A DNA stretch of 64,000 nt from Prauserella alba (GCF_024171735.1 NZ_JAMTCH010000003.1:918841-982840), one strand, 5' to 3'; shown: positions 26,417 to 35,355, numbered from the stretch's first letter. Made by a program: numbers and translations. The notes: a model not told the origin generated them from the sequence alone.

Positions 26417-27925
26417 TCAGAGCGAGCGGGCGTCGAGCCGGCCGAACGGACTCGACCGCCGCCGCTCGGCGGCGAGCCGCCTGCCGTACGGGTCGCCGGC
26501 GCGGTGCAGGGCCGCCAGCTCGTCGAAGTGGGCGGTGTGCTCACGGGCCCGCCTGCGTGCGTAATCGGCGGCCGAGTCCTTGGTGACCATGAAGGCCCAG
26601 TCGCTGGACAGGGCGAGCAACGCCTCGCGCACGGCTTGATCGGCGACCGGGTCACGATGGTCGCGCGGCACGTCGAGCGCCAGCAGCCGCTGCTGCAGCC
26701 GGGTGTTCGCGTCGACCATGTCGGCCACCTGTTCGCCGTCCCACACGCGCCAGTCCTTGCCCGACCCCCACGAGGATGCCGGCAGCTCCACGGGCGCGCC
26801 GACGTGCCCGGCGTCGACGGCGCCGCGCAGCGTCGTCACCCGCACCCCGGCTTCCGGAAGTGCGCGCAGGACACCTTCCAACCACTGCGGTCCCTCGTGC
26901 CACCAGTGCCCGAACAGCTCGGTGTCGTAGGCGGCCACCACGAGCGCCTCGCGGCCGTCGCGTGCGCGCAGCGACCGCAGCCGGGTCACGACGGTGTCGA
27001 CGAAATCCTTGACGTGCGTCTGCACGGTGCCGGCGGCGCGGGCCGGGTCGTACGGCGCTTTGTCCTGCGGCGGCACCGTCTTGCCGGTGACGCGGGACGG
27101 TTTGATGCCCACCTCGTGTGCCCACGTGTGGAAGTCGCGGTACGCCGCGTGTCCGGGATAGCCGGCTTTCGGGGACCAGACCCGATAGGTGACGTCGAGG
27201 TCGCGGCCGAAACAGACCACGTCGGACTCGCCGACCGTGCGCGCCGCCGCCGTGTCACCGTGCAGCGCGGGGCCGTCGACGAGAAACCGCTGCACCCCCG
27301 CCGCCGCGTACGCGTCGGCCATGCCCGGTGCGTAACCGCACTCCGGAGCCCAGATTCCCTGGGGCCGGGTGCCGAGCCGCAACGCCGTGTCCGCGAGCCC
27401 TTCCGACAGCGCGAACCCGCGGACCCGGTCGTCGAGCAGTGGCTGGAACGGGTGTGCCAGCGGGCCGCCCAGGAGTTCGACCACGTCACTGTCCACAAGT
27501 GACCGTAGGACGGGGGAGAAACCGTGCCGCCACGTGGTTTCGAGTTCGCCGAGGGCGCGGGTGGCGGCGCGGTGCTCACCGGCCGCGAGGTCGGACAGCA
27601 ACCGGTCGCCGCGCCACAGGCTCGCGGCGTGCTCGGCGCGCAGCCGCCACGTGCCGAGCCAGTCGTGCATCGCGCGCAGGGCGTACGGATCGTCGAGCTG
27701 CGCCGCCAGCACCGGCGTCACGCCGAGGGTCAGCACGTCGCGCTTGCCCTCGTCGGCGAACCGCCGCAGCAGATCCATCACCGGCAGGTACGAGTGGGCC
27801 CACGCCTGGTAGAGCCATTCCTCGCCGACCGGCCAGGTGCCGTGGTGCGGCAGCCACGGCAGGTGGCTGTGCAGCACGAGGCAGAACGTGCCCTCGGCAC
27901 CGCCGTCGGATTCCGCGCGGGTCAC
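26417..27925 (-). CDS. GH57 family 1,4-alpha-glucan branching-type enzyme, Rv3031-like
   Basis: The 502-residue protein starts its catalytic domain at LVLHSHLPWLPHHG (metal/active-site histidines), carries the nucleophile glutamate in GIWAPECGYAPG and the acid/base aspartate in AAYDTELFGHWWHEG, then a helical C-terminal domain. GTG 27925 overlaps the upstream methyltransferase stop by 4 nt (GTGA). Rv3031 is regarded as the branching enzyme of methylglucose lipopolysaccharide synthesis. The same coupling to an SAM methyltransferase supports a polymethylated polysaccharide role here. Confidence 0.92.
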   Translation of the reverse strand: MTRAESDGGAEGTFCLVLHSHLPWLPHHGTWPVGEEWLYQAWAHSYLPVMDLLRRFADEGKRDVLTLGVTPVLAAQLDDPYALRAMHDWLGTWRLRAEHAASLWRGDRLLSDLAAGEHRAATRALGELETTWRHGFSPVLRSLVDSDVVELLGGPLAHPFQPLLDDRVRGFALSEGLADTALRLGTRPQGIWAPECGYAPGMADAYAAAGVQRFLVDGPALHGDTAAARTVGESDVVCFGRDLDVTYRVWSPKAGYPGHAAYRDFHTWAHEVGIKPSRVTGKTVPPQDKAPYDPARAAGTVQTHVKDFVDTVVTRLRSLRARDGREALVVAAYDTELFGHWWHEGPQWLEGVLRALPEAGVRVTTLRGAVDAGHVGAPVELPASSWGSGKDWRVWDGEQVADMVDANTRLQQRLLALDVPRDHRDPVADQAVREALLALSSDWAFMVTKDSAADYARRRAREHTAHFDELAALHRAGDPYGRRLAAERRRSSPFGRLDARSL

Positions 27926-28692
27926 GGCCGTACCGCCACGGCCACGAGATCGAGGCTCGCGTCGAGGTCGTGGCCGTGGACGTCGAAGTCCTCGGCGCGG
28001 ATGGCGGCGACGTCGGTGAGGAGTGCTTCGGGCCATTGCGCCTGCCCTGGCAGTGAGCCCATGACGACGTCGAGTTGGGCGTCGATGATGGATCCGCCGT
28101 AGCGTTCGTCGAGTGCGCGTACGCCCGCACCGTGGTGCAGCCCGGCGAGCCACTCGACCGTGAACCCGGCTTCGCGGATCATCTCGTCCAATTCGGATGG
28201 TGAGAGTTCCCGGGTGTGGTACGGGTTCAGCGGTGTGTCGCTGTCGGGGGTGAAGGTGAGCCGGTTCGGGGTGGTCAGCAGCAGTCGTCCCCCCGGCCGG
28301 AGGACGCGGCGGCACTCGGCGAGGAATCCGTACTGGTCCCAGAGGTGCTCGAGCACCTGGAGGTTGGCGACGACGTCGAGCCGGGCGTCTGCCACCGGCA
28401 GCGTCGCGAGGTTGCCCTGCACGGCCGGCGCCGCAGGGTAACTGCGGGCGACGTGCCCGATCGCGGCGTGATCGTAGTCGAGTGCGACGACCTGCGCCGC
28501 GTGATCGGCGATCAGGCCCGCGCCGTATCCCTCGCCGCAGCCCGCCTCGAGGACGACGGCGCCGGAGCAGTACGGCAGGAACGCGTGATAGGCGGCTTCG
28601 TGCCTGCGATACCAGTAGTTCTCCTCCGGCACACCCGGCACGGTGCGCTCACCGGTGAGGTGCAAGGCTGCGGCGCGCGTCGTCGTGTCCAC
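27922..28692 (-). CDS. SAM-dependent class I methyltransferase, Rv3030-like
   Basis: The 256-residue Rossmann-fold methyltransferase has motif I VLEAGCGEGYGAGL (SAM binding), VVALDYDHAAI (acidic ribose contact), LDVVANLQVLEHLW (motif IV) and LRPGGRLLLTTPN. Rv3030 is implicated in 6-O-methylation during methylglucose lipopolysaccharide synthesis, and the gene order methyltransferase-GH57 is the same. GTG 28692 stands 6 nt behind the -10 box TAGTCT (28699-28704), so it is probably leaderless. It likely forms an operon with the GH57 gene. Confidence 0.9.
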   Translation of the reverse strand: MDTTTRAAALHLTGERTVPGVPEENYWYRRHEAAYHAFLPYCSGAVVLEAGCGEGYGAGLIADHAAQVVALDYDHAAIGHVARSYPAAPAVQGNLATLPVADARLDVVANLQVLEHLWDQYGFLAECRRVLRPGGRLLLTTPNRLTFTPDSDTPLNPYHTRELSPSELDEMIREAGFTVEWLAGLHHGAGVRALDERYGGSIIDAQLDVVMGSLPGQAQWPEALLTDVAAIRAEDFDVHGHDLDASLDLVAVAVRP

Positions 28693-28808
28693 GCCGAGAG
28701 ACTAGCCGCCGTGCCGCGCCGCCCTACCTGCCGGTAACGAGAGTGGGTGCCCGGCCGGGACGCGGACGCCCCGGCCGGACGTGATGATGCCGCCCAGTGC
28801 CCGGTGGG

Positions 28809-28994
28809 TCAGTGGGACGAGGGTGGCCGGCCGCTGCCGCGCGAACCGCCCGAGCCCTTGCGGATCTTGTCGAATGCGTCCTTGGCCTGCTGGCGCTTGT
28901 GGGGGTCGCGGGCCATCCGCTTCGCCTCGGAGATCGCGCGCCTGCCCGCGGGGCTCTTCGCGAACCGGGCCACCTTGTGGAACAGCGATGCCAT
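28809..28994 (-). CDS. Small basic hypothetical protein
   Basis: The 61-residue protein is rich in Lys/Arg/Ala (MASLFHKVARFAKSPAGRR, EAKRMARDPHKRQQAKDAF) and ends in a Gly/Ser tail. A good ribosome binding site GAAAGGA precedes ATG 28994. It has no membrane segment or known domain; a nucleic-acid-binding or structural role is possible on charge alone. It lies 116 nt upstream of the methyltransferase in the same direction. Confidence 0.7.
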   Translation of the reverse strand: MASLFHKVARFAKSPAGRRAISEAKRMARDPHKRQQAKDAFDKIRKGSGGSRGSGRPPSSH

Positions 28995-29190
28995 GCGTGG
29001 TCCTTTCCGTCGGCCGTCCGGCCGGTCGTCGGGTCCGGCGGCGGGGCGTGGCACCCCGCCGGTGCCGGTCGTGTCCAGGGTAGCGGCGAGAACGCGAACG
29101 CCGGGCATGATCGGCGGTACACGTGCCGTTCGGGGTGCGGCGCCGGAGCACGGGGTGCGGCGGTGCCGCACGCTCACCGGACGTGCCGGG

Positions 29191-30030
29191 TCACCGGGCG
29201 GGGGACACGGTGATCCCGAGTGCCCTCGGGCCGACGTGTGCGCCGATGACGGTGCTGCCCTGTACGAGCGTGAGATCGCCGAGGGAGGCCAGGCGCCTGC
29301 GGAGTTCGCCGGCGACGCGCTGCTCCCGGTCGCCGACCTCCGCCGAGGACACGGCCACGTCGACGGTGGCGTCGCCCGCGTGCTGCACGGCCAGGTCGAC
29401 GAGTTTGGCGATGGCGCGTTTGGTCCCCGGGACGCGCGCCAGGGGTGCCACTTCGCCGCCGCTGAGGGTCAGGATCGGCCGGATCGACAGCGCGGAGCCG
29501 ATCACGGCGGCCGCGCCGCCGATGCGGCCGCCCCTGCGCAGGTAGTCGAGCGTGTCGACGTAGATGAGCTCGGTGCTGCTGCGGATGCGGGCGTCCGCCG
29601 CGCTCATGACCCGCTCGACCGGCGCGCCGGCGGCCGCCGCCCGCGCGGCCGATACGGCGGCGAAGCCGAGGCTCATGTTCGTGGTGCCGCTGTCGAGGAC
29701 GTACACGGGAACGCCGACCTGCTGGGCAGCCTCGCGGGCCGCGTCCGCCGTGGCGGAGAGCTTGGTGGAGATGTGCAGGCAGACGATCGCGGTGGCTCCC
29801 GCGCTGACGGCGTCCTGGAACGTCCAGAAGAACGCGCCGGGGTCCGGGGGTTGTGTGCTGACCGGTTCGTGGTTGCGCAGCCTGCGCAGGAGTTCGTCGC
29901 GGTCGTAGCGGTTCTCGTCGTCGACGCGGTCGCCGACGACGACCTGGACCGGCACGACGGAGATGTCCCATTGCTTGGCGGTCCGTTCCGGCAGGCTGGC
30001 CGTGGAATCGGTGATCACTGCGACAGGCAC
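29191..30030 (-). CDS. DegV family fatty-acid-binding protein
   Basis: The 279-residue protein opens with AVITDSTASLPE, the DegV signature, and has the fatty-acid pocket block LDSGTTNMSLGFAAVSAA and the DTLDYLRRGGRIGGAAAVIGSAL hairpin region (given in part). DegV/FakB proteins hold a fatty acid, and in Firmicutes hand it to FakA kinase; no FakA gene is nearby. GTG 30030 stands 7 nt behind -10 TAACGT (30038-30043), consistent with a leaderless message. Confidence 0.92.
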   Translation of the reverse strand: MPVAVITDSTASLPERTAKQWDISVVPVQVVVGDRVDDENRYDRDELLRRLRNHEPVSTQPPDPGAFFWTFQDAVSAGATAIVCLHISTKLSATADAAREAAQQVGVPVYVLDSGTTNMSLGFAAVSAARAAAAGAPVERVMSAADARIRSSTELIYVDTLDYLRRGGRIGGAAAVIGSALSIRPILTLSGGEVAPLARVPGTKRAIAKLVDLAVQHAGDATVDVAVSSAEVGDREQRVAGELRRRLASLGDLTLVQGSTVIGAHVGPRALGITVSPAR

Positions 30031-30098
30031 GCGACTGACGTTACCCCGAGGTCGTCCAAAGTTTGCACCCATTAGGGGGAGTGTCATGCAACATGCGC

Positions 30099-30111
30099 AC
30101 ACGTGACGTGT
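30099..30111. promoter_or_regulatory. Palindrome upstream of etfBA and degV
   Basis: ACACGT-G-ACGTGT is a perfect 13-bp inverted repeat in the 237-nt divergent region between degV and etfB, a possible operator. Confidence 0.4.
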
Positions 30112-30222
30112 ACGTGGTGTAATGACAAGCGGATCGGCCAGTTATCTGAACGATCGTCCCACTAAAACGCGATTCCGGGTGAACGTGGTCACCTCGGCGC
30201 GCGTATCCAGTGGTTTTGCGCC

Positions 30223-30228
30223 TAATCT
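30223..30228 (+). promoter_or_regulatory. Candidate -10 box for etfBA
   Basis: TAATCT lies 39 nt before the etfB ATG, at the end of the first of two identical 10-mers TTGCGCCTAA (30216-30225 and 30250-30259). No clear -35 is seen. Confidence 0.4.
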
Positions 30229-30267
30229 ACCGCCCAGTAACGCCCTGCATTGCGCCTAAGGAGTTCC

Positions 30268-31053
30268 ATGACCAACATCGTTGTACTGGTCAAGCAGGTG
30301 CCGGACACGTACTCGGAGCGCAAGCTCAACGAGAGTGACCACACCCTCGACCGCGAGTCCGCCGACGCCGTGATCGACGAGATCAACGAGCGCGCCGTCG
30401 AGGAGGCGCTCAAGATCAAGGAAGCCGGTGAGGGCGAGGTGACCGTGCTCTGCGTCGGTCCCGACCGCGCCACCGACGCCATCCGCAAGGCCCTGTCCAT
30501 GGGCGCCGACAAGGCCGTCCACGTCTCCGACGAGGCCCTGCAGGGTTCGGACATGGTCGCCACCGCGAAGGTCATCGCCGGTGCACTGGGCAAGGTCGAC
30601 GGCTACGACCTCGTCATCGCCGGCAACGAGGCCTCCGACGGCCGCGGCGGTGCGATCCCGGCGATGCTCGCCGAGATCCTCGGCGTGCCGCAGCTGACCC
30701 ACGCCCGCGAACTGTCCCTCGACGGCACGACCCTCAAGGTCGACCGGGAGACCGAGGACGGTGTGACCCACCTCGAGGCGAGCCTGCCCGCCGTCGTGAG
30801 CGTCACCGAGAAGATCAACGAGCCGCGGTATCCGTCCTTCAAGGGCATCATGGCCGCCAAGAAGAAGCCCGTGGAGACCGTCACGGTCGCCGACCTCGGC
30901 GTCGACGCGGGTGAGCTGGGCCTGTCGGGCGCCTACGCGACGGTGCTCGAGGCCGCACCGAAGCCGCCGCGCGCCGCGGGTGAGCGGGTCGACGACGACG
31001 GTGACGGCGGCACGAAGGCCGCCGAGTACCTGGTCGGCCAGAAGCTCATCTGA
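30268..31053 (+). CDS. etfB: Electron transfer flavoprotein subunit beta
   Basis: The 261-residue subunit binds AMP and, with EtfA, carries electrons from acyl-CoA dehydrogenases to ETF-quinone reductase. The ETF-beta signature region VIAGNEASDGRGGAIPAMLAE and VEEALKIKEAGEG are intact, as is the C-terminal recognition segment. ATG 30268 follows TAAGGAG. It is 32 nt ahead of etfA. Equivalent to FixA (Rv3029c), it occupies the same place beside the polysaccharide genes as in mycobacteria. Confidence 0.97.
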   Translation: MTNIVVLVKQVPDTYSERKLNESDHTLDRESADAVIDEINERAVEEALKIKEAGEGEVTVLCVGPDRATDAIRKALSMGADKAVHVSDEALQGSDMVATAKVIAGALGKVDGYDLVIAGNEASDGRGGAIPAMLAEILGVPQLTHARELSLDGTTLKVDRETEDGVTHLEASLPAVVSVTEKINEPRYPSFKGIMAAKKKPVETVTVADLGVDAGELGLSGAYATVLEAAPKPPRAAGERVDDDGDGGTKAAEYLVGQKLI

Positions 31054-31085
31054 GACAGACCTCATCCCACTCAAGGAGACGAACC

Positions 31086-32045
31086 ATGGCTGAAGTACTC
31101 GTGCTCGTCGACCACGTCGACGGTGAGGTCAAGAAGTCCACGTTCGAGCTGCTCACCGCCGCTCGCGCGCTGGGCGAGGCGTCGGCGGTCGTCGTCGGCA
31201 CCCCCGGCACCGCAGGCAAGGTGAAGGACGCGCTGGCCTCCTACGGCGCCGCGAAGGTGTACGCCGCGGAGTCCGACGACGCCACCGGCTACCTGGTGAC
31301 GCCGAAGGTCGACGCGCTCGCCACCGTCGCGGAGCAGGCCTCGCCCGCCGCCGTGCTGGTGTCCGCGACGGCCGACGGCAAGGAGGTCTCGGGCCGGCTC
31401 GCGATCCGCCTCGGCGGCGCCGTGCTCGTCGACGCGGTAGGCGTCAACGCCGACGGCTCGGTCGACCAGTCCATCTTCGGTGGTGCCTTCTCGGTCAAGT
31501 CGAAGGCCGCCAAGGGCACGCCGGTCGTGTCCGTGCGCCCGGGTGCCGTCGAGGCCGAGCAGGCCGACGGTGCCGCCGCCGAGGAGACGGTGGCGCTGCC
31601 TGCCGTCGACCCGGCCAAGTCCGCCAAGGTGACCGGTGTCGAGCCGGTCGTCGGCGGCGACCGGCCCGAGCTGACGGAGGCGTCGATCGTCGTCTCCGGC
31701 GGTCGCGGCGTCGGCTCGGCGGAGAAGTTCGACGTCGTCGAGAAGCTGGCCGACTCGCTCGGTGCCGCCGTCGGTGCCTCGCGTGCCGCCGTCGACTCCG
31801 GCTACTACCCGGCGCAGTTCCAGGTCGGCCAGACCGGTAAGACGGTCTCGCCGCAGCTGTACGTCGCGCTCGGCATCTCCGGTGCCATCCAGCACCGCGC
31901 CGGCATGCAGACGTCGAAGACGATCGTCGCGGTCAACAAGGACGCCGAGGCGCCGATCTTCGAGATCGCCGACTTCGGTGTCGTGGGTGACCTGTTCGAC
32001 GTCGCCCCGCAGCTGACCGACGAGGTCGCCAAGCGCAAGGGCTGA
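31086..32045 (+). CDS. etfA: Electron transfer flavoprotein subunit alpha
   Basis: The 319-residue subunit has an N-terminal ETF domain and a C-terminal FAD domain with [31 protein letters not shown] and [17 protein letters not shown] contacting FAD. It forms the heterodimer with EtfB for beta-oxidation electron transfer. The start follows CAAGGAGACG. It is equivalent to FixB (Rv3028c). A very strong hairpin ends the transcript. Confidence 0.97.
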   Translation: MAEVLVLVDHVDGEVKKSTFELLTAARALGEASAVVVGTPGTAGKVKDALASYGAAKVYAAESDDATGYLVTPKVDALATVAEQASPAAVLVSATADGKEVSGRLAIRLGGAVLVDAVGVNADGSVDQSIFGGAFSVKSKAAKGTPVVSVRPGAVEAEQADGAAAEETVALPAVDPAKSAKVTGVEPVVGGDRPELTEASIVVSGGRGVGSAEKFDVVEKLADSLGAAVGASRAAVDSGYYPAQFQVGQTGKTVSPQLYVALGISGAIQHRAGMQTSKTIVAVNKDAEAPIFEIADFGVVGDLFDVAPQLTDEVAKRKG

Positions 32046-32063
32046 CACCTCTCGCTCACCGCA

Positions 32064-32101
32064 CACGGCCGCCTTCCCGCACCCGCGGGGAGGCGGCCGT
32101 G
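32064..32101 (+). terminator. Strong terminator after etfBA
   Basis: A 17-bp stem with one G-T wobble (32064-32080 with 32085-32101, beginning CACGGCCGCC) and loop ACCC follows the etfA stop by 18 nt. Confidence 0.9.
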
Positions 32102-32117
32102 TCGCGTGTGAGGGCCG

Positions 32118-32136
32118 GGTGAACGCAGCGTTCACC
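32118..32136. promoter_or_regulatory. Inverted repeat upstream of the acyltransferase pair
   Basis: GGTGAACG-CAG-CGTTCACC is a perfect 8-bp-arm palindrome 67 nt before the N-acyltransferase start, a likely repressor site. Confidence 0.5.
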
Positions 32137-32147
32137 GGGTGTGCAGC

Positions 32148-32165
32148 CACCGGCCACGGCCGGTG
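32148..32165 (+). promoter_or_regulatory. Second inverted repeat, possible hairpin
   Basis: CACCGGCC-AC-GGCCGGTG follows the first palindrome by 11 nt. It could be a paired operator or an RNA hairpin in the leader. Confidence 0.4.
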
Positions 32166-32203
32166 CCCGTCGGGGTTTCCCTGCCGGCGCGAGCATCCCT
32201 GTC

Positions 32204-32971
32204 ATGACGCGGTCACAGCCCCTGCTCAGTACGGACCGGACGGCGGGCGGTGCGCGGTATTCACTGCGCGTCGCCGCGGGGGAGGACGAGGTGCTCGCCG
32301 CACAGCGGCTGCGGCACCGTGTCTTCGCCGAGGAAATGGGCGCGCGGCTCGCACCGGGGCCGGGCGGTCTGGACGTCGATCCGTTCGACGCCTTCTGCGA
32401 CCACCTCGTGGTCACCGATGACGACACCGGCGCCATCGTCGGTACCTACCGGATGCTGCCACCGGACCGGGCCCGCGAGGCCGGGCAGCTGTACTCCGAC
32501 ACGGAATTCGACCTGACGGCACTGAATCCACTGCGCTGTTCGCTCGTCGAAACCGGACGGTCCTGTGTGGACGCCGGCCATCGCACGGGGGCCGTTGTCA
32601 GCCTGGTGTGGGCCGGTATCGCGCGGTACATGCTGCTCTCCGGACACCGATACCTGGCCGGATGCGCCTCGGTTCCGCTGTCCGACGGCGGAGCGGAAGC
32701 CGCCGGGGTCTGGGACATCGTGGCCACCAAGCACTTCGCCGACGACGCCCACCGCGTGACACCGCTGCGGCCGTGGCAGTGCGACCAGACCCCCCGTCCC
32801 GTGCGTCCCGTACTGCCACCGCTGCTGCGGGGCTACGTCCGCCTGGGTGCCCGGGTCTGCGGTCCGCCCGCACACGACCCGGACTTCGACGTCGCCGACT
32901 TCTTCGTCCTGCTGGACCTGCAGCGGGTCGAGCAGCGGTACCTCAAGTACTTCCTGGGGGCTGCGATATGA
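32204..32971 (+). CDS. GNAT-fold N-acyltransferase, OlsB/Rv3027c-like
   Basis: The 255-residue protein has the OlsB-type (hemolysin-like) GNAT fold: LRHRVFAEEMGARL, DPFDAFCDHLVV, VGTYRMLPP, LVETGRSCVD and LSGHRYLAGCASVPL. OlsB enzymes N-acylate ornithine from 3-hydroxyacyl-ACP. The Rv3027c ortholog has no firmly assigned substrate. The stop overlaps the following acyltransferase start (ATGA), and the two resemble an OlsB-OlsA pair able to acylate the same acceptor twice. The start at 32204 has no clear Shine-Dalgarno. Confidence 0.85.
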   Translation: MTRSQPLLSTDRTAGGARYSLRVAAGEDEVLAAQRLRHRVFAEEMGARLAPGPGGLDVDPFDAFCDHLVVTDDDTGAIVGTYRMLPPDRAREAGQLYSDTEFDLTALNPLRCSLVETGRSCVDAGHRTGAVVSLVWAGIARYMLLSGHRYLAGCASVPLSDGGAEAAGVWDIVATKHFADDAHRVTPLRPWQCDQTPRPVRPVLPPLLRGYVRLGARVCGPPAHDPDFDVADFFVLLDLQRVEQRYLKYFLGAAI

Positions 32972-33945
32972 GCCACCCGTGGATGCCGGTGTCGCCGTGC
33001 GGCGACGGCTGCCTCACCCCGGAGGAGGCACGTGTCGGTGCCGTACGGCGGACGCTGCGGCTGACCGGGGCGGTCCTGGTCGTGCTCACGAGCCTGCTAC
33101 TGGCGCCGGTGCTGGCGATACGGCCCGGCCGTGACCGGCTCCTGCGCGGGCTGCTGCGCGGGCTGCTGGCCGCGCTGGGGATCCGGCTCGTGGTGCGCGG
33201 CGAGCTCGCCGGCAGCGGCCGCGGTGCACTCGTGGTCAGCAACCACATCTCGTTCGCCGACATCCTCGGCCTGAACGCGATGCGCCCCATGCGGGCGCTC
33301 GCCAAGCGCGAGATCGCCTCGTGGCCGGTGCTGGGACCGCTGGTGTCGCGGGCAGGCACGGTGTTCCTCGACCGTGACCGGTTGTCCGCGCTGCCCGCGG
33401 CCGTCGACACAGTGTCCGCGGCCTTGCGCTCCGGTGCGCTGGTCTCCGTCAACCCCGAGGGCACGACGTGGTGCGGTGCGGCGTCCGGCCCGTTCCGTCC
33501 TGCGATGTTCCAGGCGGCGATGGATGCGGGCGTACCCGTGCGACCGGTGGCCGTCCGGTACCTGGCAGGCGGCAGGGAGACGACCCGGCCCGCGTTCATC
33601 GGCCCCGAATCGCTCGTCGCCTCGCTCCGGCGCACCGTCGCCGTCGCCGACCTGACCCTCGAACTGACAGTGTGCCCCGAGATCGCGCCGGGGCGCGCGG
33701 GTGATCGGAGGGAGCTCGCGGGGCTCGCCGACGCGGCCGTCGCCTCGGCGCTCGGCACGGTCACCGTCGCCGGCACGGGCGCGCGGACTCGTCGGGGCGG
33801 GCCGGCACCCACTCCGGTTCCGGAAGCGCCCGCGAGTTCCGGGACGGCCGCGAGGACGCCGTCGACCCTTCCGGCGGCAACCCCGCCGACACCCCGGGCC
33901 CCGGCGGCGCAGGCGTCGACGGCCGTTGCTCGTCACCGACCGTGA
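32968..33945 (+). CDS. PlsC/OlsA-type 1-acylglycerol-3-phosphate acyltransferase family protein, Rv3026c-like
   Basis: The 325-residue protein has a membrane anchor (LTGAVLVVLTSLLLAPVLAI) and the PlsC motifs: block I NHISFAD at about residues 91-97, block III VSVNPEGTTW and block IV region VPVRPVAVRYLAGG. The first block is NHxSxxD, a permitted variant of NHxxxxD. About 70 C-terminal residues are Pro/Thr/Ala-rich. It overlaps the N-acyltransferase by 4 nt, and is either a phosphatidate-forming enzyme or the second acylation step of an aminolipid. Confidence 0.9.
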   Translation: MSHPWMPVSPCGDGCLTPEEARVGAVRRTLRLTGAVLVVLTSLLLAPVLAIRPGRDRLLRGLLRGLLAALGIRLVVRGELAGSGRGALVVSNHISFADILGLNAMRPMRALAKREIASWPVLGPLVSRAGTVFLDRDRLSALPAAVDTVSAALRSGALVSVNPEGTTWCGAASGPFRPAMFQAAMDAGVPVRPVAVRYLAGGRETTRPAFIGPESLVASLRRTVAVADLTLELTVCPEIAPGRAGDRRELAGLADAAVASALGTVTVAGTGARTRRGGPAPTPVPEAPASSGTAARTPSTLPAATPPTPRAPAAQASTAVARHRP

Positions 33946-34061
33946 CGTCGCTGCCGGCCGCTGCGCCCGGCACCGCATGGCCGCTGGTACCGGCCGCTGC
34001 GCGGTGACCCGGGCGAGCGGTCGGCGACGTCCGTCGCTTCCCCCTCGCCTCGACGCGGGGC

Positions 34062-34067
34062 TATCGT
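34062..34067 (+). promoter_or_regulatory. Candidate -10 box for the valine dehydrogenase gene
   Basis: TATCGT, 112 nt before the GTG, in the 234-nt gap after the acyltransferase gene; no -35 is recognisable. A small hairpin CTGCGG/CCGCAG follows in the leader. Confidence 0.35.
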
Positions 34068-34179
34068 GATCTCGCGCGGTGTGCGCTGCGGCAACCCCGC
34101 AGTCGTCGCCGTGGACCACAACCGATCCCGGCGGGCGCCGACCGGCGCCGGGCCGGAACCGACAAAGGAGTCACCACCC

Positions 34180-35256
34180 GTGACCGACGGTGTATTCGGC
34201 CGCGAGAGCGGCCACGAGCAGGTCGTCTACTGTCATGATCGTGCCACCGGACTGAAGGCCATCATCGCGGTGTACTCGACCGCGCTGGGCCCCGCCCTCG
34301 GCGGCACCCGTTTCTACCCCTATCCGGACGAGGACGCGGCGCTCGACGACGTGCTGGCCCTGTCGAAGGGGATGGCCTACAAGAACGCGCTTGCCGGGCT
34401 CGATCTGGGCGGTGGCAAGGCGGTCATCATCGGTGACCCCGCCACGCTCAAGACGGAGGCGCTGCTGCGTGCCTACGGCCGGTTCATCCAGTCACTGAGC
34501 GGTCGGTACATCACCGCGTGCGACGTCGGCACCTACGTGCGCGACATGGACGTCATCGCCCGCGAGACCGGGTTCGTCACCGGCCGCTCACGCGAGGAGG
34601 GCGGTGCGGGCGACTCCTCGCAGCTCACGGCGTTCGGTGTCTACCAGGGCATGCGCGCCTCGGCGGAACACGCCTGGGGGAGCCCGGATCTGAAGGGCAA
34701 GCGTGTCGGCGTGGAAGGCGTCGGCAAGGTCGGCAAACTGCTCGTCGGGCACCTGGCCGAGGCGGGGGCCGAGATCGTCATCACCGATGTCGACGAGCGG
34801 GCCGTCGACCAGGTCCGGGCGGTCCACCCGTCGGTGGACGTCGTCGACGACACCGCCGCACTGGTCGCGTCCGATGTGGACATCTTCGCCCCGTGTGCAC
34901 TCGGCGGCGTGCTCGACGACGACACCGTGCCCGCCCTGCGCGCAGCCATCGTCTGCGGGGCGGCCAACAACCAGCTCGCCCACCCCGGCGTCGAGAAGCT
35001 GTTGCAGGACCGCGGCATCCTGTTCGCCCCCGACTATCTCGTCAACGCGGGCGGCACGATCCAGGTCAGTGACGAGTTGCGCGGTTACGACGCGGACCGG
35101 GCCCGGCTCAAGGCGACGTCGCTGTACGACACCGCGAAGGCGGTGTTCGCGCTCGCCGACGAGGAGGGCGTGCCCGCCGTGACCGCCGCCGACCGGCTGG
35201 CCGAGCGCCGCATGTCCGAGGTCTCGCACCTGCGGTCGATCCTCACCGTGCGCTGA
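34180..35256 (+). CDS. vdh: Valine/leucine dehydrogenase (Glu/Leu/Phe/Val dehydrogenase family)
   Basis: The 358-residue NAD-dependent enzyme deaminates branched-chain amino acids to 2-oxo acids. The substrate-binding [10 protein letters not shown] and [17 protein letters not shown] (Lys68, Lys80) and the Rossmann motif [12 protein letters not shown] are present; the C-terminus has [12 protein letters not shown]. Length and motifs match Streptomyces Vdh and Bacillus leucine dehydrogenase rather than hexameric glutamate dehydrogenases; Val versus Leu preference is uncertain. GTG 34180 is 9 nt after AAAGGAG. Confidence 0.92.
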   Translation: MTDGVFGRESGHEQVVYCHDRATGLKAIIAVYSTALGPALGGTRFYPYPDEDAALDDVLALSKGMAYKNALAGLDLGGGKAVIIGDPATLKTEALLRAYGRFIQSLSGRYITACDVGTYVRDMDVIARETGFVTGRSREEGGAGDSSQLTAFGVYQGMRASAEHAWGSPDLKGKRVGVEGVGKVGKLLVGHLAEAGAEIVITDVDERAVDQVRAVHPSVDVVDDTAALVASDVDIFAPCALGGVLDDDTVPALRAAIVCGAANNQLAHPGVEKLLQDRGILFAPDYLVNAGGTIQVSDELRGYDADRARLKATSLYDTAKAVFALADEEGVPAVTAADRLAERRMSEVSHLRSILTVR

Positions 35257-35271
35257 CACCCGCCGAGCCGT

Positions 35272-35310
35272 GACGAGCGGGCGGCCGGTGTCGAGGGCCG
35301 CCCGCTCGTC
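35272..35310. terminator. Bidirectional terminator
   Basis: A perfect 15-bp stem (GACGAGCGGGCGGCC with its complement at 35296-35310) and 9-nt loop separates the convergent vdh and VanW genes. Confidence 0.85.
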
Positions 35311-35355
35311 ACGTTCGCCGTCGGACCGTCGTCAGGGCGGCGGCCGCGCCCGGCG

